Origin: Cyclobacteriaceae bacterium
GTDB taxonomy: Bacteria; Bacteroidota; Bacteroidia; Cytophagales; Cyclobacteriaceae
Reading direction: 5' to 3'
Length of the DNA: 64,000 nucleotides
Assembly (NCBI GenBank): GCA_019638285.1
Contig: JAHBUB010000003.1
Coordinates: 1-64,000 of the forward strand
The stretch's first letter is position 1, and every line of letters starts with the position of its first letter. The notes under the pieces are model-generated. The model saw nothing but the letters and a program-made list of their open reading frames with translations. It searched no databases and was not told where the DNA came from. The translations under genes were made by a program, and so were the position numbers. Shown piece by piece: positions 59,930 through 64,000 of the stretch.

Positions 59930-60685
59930 TTAGTTTCTTATAGCAATGTGATTTTCTTTTAAATAAGATTTCAAATCAGGAATGGATATTTCACCAAAAT
60001 GAAAAACGCTTGCAGCCAATGCGGCATCAGCTCCACCTTCTTTAAATACTTCAGCAAAGTGGCTCATCGTTCCTGCTCCTCCGGAGGCAATGATAGGGAT
60101 GGTTACCAGTTTGCTCATTTCGTTCAAGGCCTCCACAGCAAAACCGTTTTTGGTACCATCGTGATTCATACTTGTAAAAAGTATCTCACCAGCCCCCCGC
60201 AATTGACCTTCTTTCGCCCATGAAAACAATTCCTTGTCGGTGGACCTTTTGCCGCCATGTGTGTACACCAACCAATAGTCATTTTCTAACCGGGCATCAA
60301 TGGCCAATACAATGCACTGAGATCCAAATTCTTTTGCCAGTTGATTAATTAGATCTGGATTCTTTACCGCAGAGGAGTTGATAGAAACTTTGTCTGCCCC
60401 AGCCTTCAATAATCGATCAACATCACCAATGGAATTAATGCCTCCCCCAACCGTAAATGGGATTGTGCACTCCGCAGCAATCTCTTTGACCAATGAGGCA
60501 AAAGTTCCTCTCTCTTCTGTGGTGGCCGAAATGTCAAGAAAAACCAACTCATCTGCACCTTGCTTGGCATACAGTGTACCCAGCGCCACTGGATCTCCGG
60601 CATCGCGAAGTCCTTCGAAATTAATGCCTTTAACCGTTCTGCCATCTTTTACATCAAGGCATGGAATTATTCTTTTGGTCAGCAA
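59930..60685 (-). CDS. hisF: Imidazole glycerol phosphate synthase, cyclase subunit
   Basis: A 251-aa TIM-barrel protein with the HisF signature [19 protein letters not shown] and catalytic Asp11 in LDVKDGR. A second catalytic Asp is in VLAIDAR near residue 130, and the phosphate-binding loops are VGGGINS and ASGGAGT. It makes imidazole glycerol phosphate and AICAR using ammonia supplied by HisH, encoded two genes upstream. It lies 2 bases after hisA and 1 base before hisIE. Length is normal. Confidence 0.97.
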   Translation of the reverse strand: MLTKRIIPCLDVKDGRTVKGINFEGLRDAGDPVALGTLYAKQGADELVFLDISATTEERGTFASLVKEIAAECTIPFTVGGGINSIGDVDRLLKAGADKVSINSSAVKNPDLINQLAKEFGSQCIVLAIDARLENDYWLVYTHGGKRSTDKELFSWAKEGQLRGAGEILFTSMNHDGTKNGFAVEALNEMSKLVTIPIIASGGAGTMSHFAEVFKEGGADAALAASVFHFGEISIPDLKSYLKENHIAIRN

Positions 60686-60687
60686 AT

Positions 60688-61404
60688 TTAGAGGATTAAA
60701 GGTTTAAGATCCGTGAGTTTTATTTTTCCTTCATAGAAGGCCTTTCCTATGATTACAGAGTCGACTTTTATGTATTGCAATTGAATGATATCTTCCACAG
60801 AACTTACACCACCACTTGCTATTACTTTTAAATCCGGGAAACGGCTTATGATTTTTTTATATAAACCAAAATTAGGTCCGTTGAGCATCCCATCAGTTTC
60901 AATATCAGTGCAGGTCGCATATTTTAACAAAGGCTCATATTGCGCGATGAGATCAAATAGATTCAGGTCAGTTTCTTCTTGCCATCCATTAATTTGCACA
61001 TTATCCCCCCGCACGTCTGCGCTTAAAATGAAATTCTCCGGACCATATTCTTTCATCCAGCTTTTAAATTTCTCCGGTTCCATTACAGCAATTGATCCTA
61101 TATTGATTCTGTGGATGCCCAGTTCCAATAGCTGATCTACTTCCTGATTTGTTTTGACTCCTCCTCCAAAATCGACATGAAGAGCTGTTTTATTCAGAAT
61201 CTCAGCGATTACTTTCCAGTTGACTACTTCTCCTTTTTTGGCACCATCCAGATCGATAAGGTGTAGGTACTCGAGATTGGCCGCTTCAAACTCCTTTGCC
61301 ACTTCAGCTGGATTGTCTCTGTAGACTTTCTTTTTATTAAAATCTCCCTGGGTAAGACGGACACATTTTCCATCTACCAGATCTATCGCTGGAATAATCT
61401 TCAT
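60688..61404 (-). CDS. hisA: Phosphoribosylformimino-5-aminoimidazole carboxamide ribotide isomerase
   Basis: A 238-aa TIM barrel. The N-terminus [22 protein letters not shown] contains the catalytic Asp8, and the second catalytic residue Asp is in [12 protein letters not shown] (near residue 168). Phosphate-binding loops are DFGGGVKT and ASGGVSS. It isomerises ProFAR to PRFAR, the substrate of the HisF/HisH enzyme. It sits 4 bases after hisH and 2 before hisF. Length is normal and both catalytic Asp residues are kept. Confidence 0.97.
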   Translation of the reverse strand: MKIIPAIDLVDGKCVRLTQGDFNKKKVYRDNPAEVAKEFEAANLEYLHLIDLDGAKKGEVVNWKVIAEILNKTALHVDFGGGVKTNQEVDQLLELGIHRINIGSIAVMEPEKFKSWMKEYGPENFILSADVRGDNVQINGWQEETDLNLFDLIAQYEPLLKYATCTDIETDGMLNGPNFGLYKKIISRFPDLKVIASGGVSSVEDIIQLQYIKVDSVIIGKAFYEGKIKLTDLKPLIL

Positions 61405-61408
61405 GAGC

Positions 61409-61999
61409 CTAACTTCTAATCCGTAAAAATTGTTTTAATATTTTCTCGCCAACCTCAGCTGACTTTTCAGGATGAAATTGGACTGCAAAAAAATTGTCTT
61501 TTTCCATCGCTGCGCTAAAAGGTACAATATAATCGGTTTGCGCTACGGTATACGGATTGATAGGTACATAGTAGCTGTGAACAAAATATACAAATCTATC
61601 TTCAAAACTAGACCCCAGCCACCCCTTAGTTTGTGTCAGGTTATTCCACCCTGTATGCGGTACCTTACTTATATGAGTAGCTTCAAAGTGTTTTACAGTA
61701 AGGTCAAATATGTTTAAACACGGGGTGTTGTTCTCTTCTGAGAGCTTACACATTAGTTGCATTCCAAGGCAAATACCCAATACGGGTTGTTTAAGCGTTG
61801 GGAGTAAATGATCCAGGTTTTTATCTCTTAAGTATTTCATGGCCGTGCTGGCTTCTCCCACACCGGGGAATATAATCTTTTCAGCAGCCTTTATTTCTTC
61901 AGGGTCGTCTGTGATACAATAAGAAACTCCGATTCTATCCAATGCAAAAGCTACCGATTGCGTGTTGCCTGCATTGTATTTTATGATAGCTACGTCCAT
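61409..61999 (-). CDS. hisH: Imidazole glycerol phosphate synthase, glutaminase subunit
   Basis: A 196-aa class I glutamine amidotransferase. The nucleophilic Cys is in PVLGICLGMQLM (about Cys77). His and Glu of the triad are in FFAVQFHPEKSAEVG near residues 178-180. The N-terminus DVAIIKYNAGNTQSVAFALDRIG is typical of HisH. It releases ammonia from glutamine for HisF. It lies directly after hisB (sharing base 61999) and 4 bases before hisA. Length is normal. Confidence 0.97.
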   Translation of the reverse strand: MDVAIIKYNAGNTQSVAFALDRIGVSYCITDDPEEIKAAEKIIFPGVGEASTAMKYLRDKNLDHLLPTLKQPVLGICLGMQLMCKLSEENNTPCLNIFDLTVKHFEATHISKVPHTGWNNLTQTKGWLGSSFEDRFVYFVHSYYVPINPYTVAQTDYIVPFSAAMEKDNFFAVQFHPEKSAEVGEKILKQFLRIRS

Positions 62000-63096
62000 T
62001 ATAGGGTACCTTTTGTAGTGGGGAGTATGGCGCTTTCCAAGTCTCTTTGTTTGGCCATCAGAATAGATTTGGCAAATGCTTTAAAGAGCGCTTCTGCTTT
62101 ATGATGTTCGTTTTCACCTTCGGCTTTCATGTTGAGATTACATCGGGCTGAATCAGAGAAGGATTTAAAAAAATGAAAAAACATCTCAGTCGGCATTTCT
62201 CCAATTTTTTCACGCTTAAATTCTACGGCCCATTCAATCCACGGCCTACCACCAAAATCCAGCGCCACCTGGGCAAGACAGTCGTCCATCGGTAAACAAA
62301 ACCCATATCTGGCCAGTCCCATTTTATTACCAAGTGCCTTAGTAAAAGCATTTCCTAATGCAATTCCAGTGTCCTCAATGAGGTGATGCTCATCCACATG
62401 CAGGTCCCCCTTGGCATCAATTTCCAAATCCATTTGTGCATGTCTGGCTATTTGTTCCAACATATGATCAAAAAAGCCGATGCCGGTTTTAATTTTTGAT
62501 ATCCCTTTGCCGTCAAGATTGAGACGAATGCTTATTTGTGTTTCATTCGTGTTTCGAATTACTTCTGCTTTTCTGGGCGCTTCAACAAGGTGTTCATAAA
62601 TATCTTCCCATGACGATACGGATTGACATTGGGGCAATTGGGTGGTAAGGTCCGAATTCAATAACAATCCTTTACAGCCAAGATTGATAGCCAGCTCCAT
62701 GTCGGTGGCACGATCGCCTATTACATAAGAATTCCTTAAATCATACTCAGGGGTAAAGTAGGGGGCAAGCATGGCCGTGCCTGGCTTTCTGGTGGGTTTA
62801 TTTTCGTTGGGAAAAGACCGGTCAATATATTCACTCGAAAATTTAATTCCTTCGTTCTCCAATGTACGAATCATCTTTGTATGGGCTGGCCAGAATGTTT
62901 CCTCCGGAAAGCTTGAAGTACCCAATCCATCCTGATTGGAAACCATTACCAATTCATATTCTGAACGTTCTGCAATTTTCCTCAACCAGGTGATTACACC
63001 AGGTAAAAATTCCAATTTCTCCAGACTGTCAATTTGCTTATCTGCTGGTTCGATGATCAAGGTGCCATCTCTGTCTATAAACAATAATTTTTTCAT
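61999..63096 (-). CDS. hisB: Bifunctional histidinol phosphatase/imidazole glycerol phosphate dehydratase
   Basis: A 365-aa fused enzyme. The N-terminal HAD phosphatase domain (about residues 1-165) begins [14 protein letters not shown] with the nucleophilic Asp8 and Asp10. It keeps [10 protein letters not shown] and the later [10 protein letters not shown]. The C-terminal dehydratase domain (about 170-365) has [17 protein letters not shown] and [14 protein letters not shown] with metal-binding His and Glu. It performs steps 6 and 8 of histidine synthesis. The last base of the stop overlaps the hisH start (61999), and the start overlaps hisC by 4 bases. Length fits the fused form. Confidence 0.97.
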   Translation of the reverse strand: MKKLLFIDRDGTLIIEPADKQIDSLEKLEFLPGVITWLRKIAERSEYELVMVSNQDGLGTSSFPEETFWPAHTKMIRTLENEGIKFSSEYIDRSFPNENKPTRKPGTAMLAPYFTPEYDLRNSYVIGDRATDMELAINLGCKGLLLNSDLTTQLPQCQSVSSWEDIYEHLVEAPRKAEVIRNTNETQISIRLNLDGKGISKIKTGIGFFDHMLEQIARHAQMDLEIDAKGDLHVDEHHLIEDTGIALGNAFTKALGNKMGLARYGFCLPMDDCLAQVALDFGGRPWIEWAVEFKREKIGEMPTEMFFHFFKSFSDSARCNLNMKAEGENEHHKAEALFKAFAKSILMAKQRDLESAILPTTKGTL

Positions 63097-64000
63097 GGGT
63101 TGGTGTTTTGATAATCGTTCAGGGCGTTAATTAATATTTTATTTTCATCTGGTGTACCTATTGATATTCTTATGCAGTTGTCACAAAGAACAGTGGATGA
63201 CCGGTCGCGTGCAATAATTCCCTTTGTTAATAAATACTGATAACATGCTTTCGCATCCTTCATCTTGACAAGGAGAAAATTGGCTTGTGATGGATACACT
63301 TTGACTACAAACAATAACTGTTTGATAGCTGTTTCTAATTCTTTTCTCTCTTGCTTTAAGATACCGATCCAATCTTGGGTCTGCTTCCCATTGTCGATAG
63401 CTTCTTTGATCTTTTGTTGGGTAATGGAATTGATGTTGTAAGGAGGTTTGATTTTGGTTAATATTTGAATCACCTCCTCTGAACCATACCCTACACCCAA
63501 CCTAAGTCCTGCAAGGCCCCATGCTTTAGAAAATGTCTGAAGCACAACAAGGTTTGGATAATCATCTAAAAATGGTAAAAAGCCTACGCTGTCGGCAAAA
63601 TCAATATAGGCTTCATCCATCACGACTAATCCGGAGAAAGATTGTATGAGGCTTTTAATTTTATCCCGATTCAATAGATTGCCGGAAGGATTGTTGGGGC
63701 TACAAAGAAAAATGATTTTGCTTTTAGGATCAACACATTCATAGATTGGCTGAAGATCTATTTCAAAATCGAAGGTGAGGAGAGGTTGTCTTATTTTAAT
63801 ATTGTTAATATCGGCACACACACCATACATACCATAGGTAGGCTGGGGAACGATGATGTTGTCTACTCCCGGTTCACAAAAAGCCCTTATCAGAAGATCA
63901 ATGACTTCGTCACTGCCATTTCCAAGAATAATTTGCTCCGGGCCAACTCCCTTTAATTGGGAGATAGCCTGTTTCAATGCATTTTGTTTTGGGTCTGGAT
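63093..64000 (-). CDS. hisC: Histidinol-phosphate aminotransferase (start outside the window)
   Basis: The gene runs off the right edge and at least 302 codons are visible. The upstream part reads [17 protein letters not shown], the usual HisC early segment, so the true start lies before this window. PLP-binding features are the Lys of [22 protein letters not shown] with the preceding DEA, and the conserved CSPNNPSG and [11 protein letters not shown]. It converts imidazole acetol phosphate to histidinol phosphate with glutamate. It is the most upstream gene visible of this operon, and hisB overlaps its end by 4 bases. A Met-like TTG at 63975-63977 inside the frame is not a start. Confidence 0.95.
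   Translation of the reverse strand, partial: PDPKQNALKQAISQLKGVGPEQIILGNGSDEVIDLLIRAFCEPGVDNIIVPQPTYGMYGVCADINNIKIRQPLLTFDFEIDLQPIYECVDPKSKIIFLCSPNNPSGNLLNRDKIKSLIQSFSGLVVMDEAYIDFADSVGFLPFLDDYPNLVVLQTFSKAWGLAGLRLGVGYGSEEVIQILTKIKPPYNINSITQQKIKEAIDNGKQTQDWIGILKQERKELETAIKQLLFVVKVYPSQANFLLVKMKDAKACYQYLLTKGIIARDRSSTVLCDNCIRISIGTPDENKILINALNDYQNTNP

Noticed and set aside
63093-63977. Complete hisC starting at 63977
   Set aside because: The codon at 63975-63977 is TTG inside a conserved HisC segment and the frame continues to the window edge. The gene is cut by the edge and not short.

Overview
The window looks like a chromosomal segment of a member of the Bacteroidota, most likely a Cytophagales-type gliding bacterium. 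The evidence is a SusC/SusD outer-membrane import operon, TonB receptors with an N-terminal carboxypeptidase-regulatory-like domain, many lipoproteins with a short signal peptide ending in Cys, the gliding gene gldC, the conserved ftsX-DUF3098-uppP-truB-ribF block, and several -7 promoter boxes of the Bacteroidota form TAnnTTTG. No rRNA, tRNA or CRISPR array was found.

Layout. 0-4.8 kb: a methionine/one-carbon operon (end of the homocysteine-binding half of MetH, the remaining MetH modules, MetF). Two single-gene cassettes sit in its intergenic gaps: a four-helix-bundle (S23/IVP-type) gene and a GxxExxY gene, each bounded by imperfect terminal inverted repeats. 4.8-9.4 kb: a palindromic MITE-like element, then a TonB receptor with a GDSL/SGNH lipoprotein. 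9.5-16.8 kb: gldC, acetoacetyl-CoA synthetase, ribF, truB, uppP, DUF3098, ftsX, then an ECF sigma factor and a probable membrane partner. 16.8-21.4 kb: DUF2147, a membrane pyrophosphatase, a possible DNA polymerase III psi-like protein, a thioesterase and pcm. 21.6-29.8 kb: a TPR-CHAT protein with a beta-barrel partner, an M23 peptidase, mogA, trhO, a TPR/zinc-ribbon protein and ACMSD.

29.8-36 kb is the most accessory-looking part: a 21-bp tandem repeat, an unrecognised 239-aa gene, an Lrp regulator divergent from a trans-sulfuration-type PLP enzyme, then an AT-richer stretch with a lipoprotein, a urea transporter (no urease nearby) and a methyltransferase. 36-45.8 kb: yidD, cysS and a five-gene SusC/SusD operon with a zinc metallohydrolase lipoprotein, a DUF4302 lipoprotein and a PKD lipoprotein. 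45.9-59.2 kb: an S10 peptidase, envelope lipoproteins (glutaminyl cyclotransferase, polysaccharide deacetylase, glucosaminidase), a hairpin array, ribE, an M61 peptidase, a PAP2 phosphatase, CtlX, a flavoprotein of the disulfide-reductase family without its redox cysteines, and a nitroreductase. 59.3-64 kb: histidine operon hisC-B-H-A-F-IE, cut by the window edge in hisC.

The best candidates for something undescribed are the two repeat-bounded single-gene cassettes inside the methionine operon (with an apparent solo end of the first one at 28.1 kb), the cysteine-less flavoprotein with a C-terminal CxxCxxC tail and its coupled secreted protein, and the 21-bp tandem repeat that reads as heptads on both strands. 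All calls come from reading the sequence and from recall of protein families; no database search was run.
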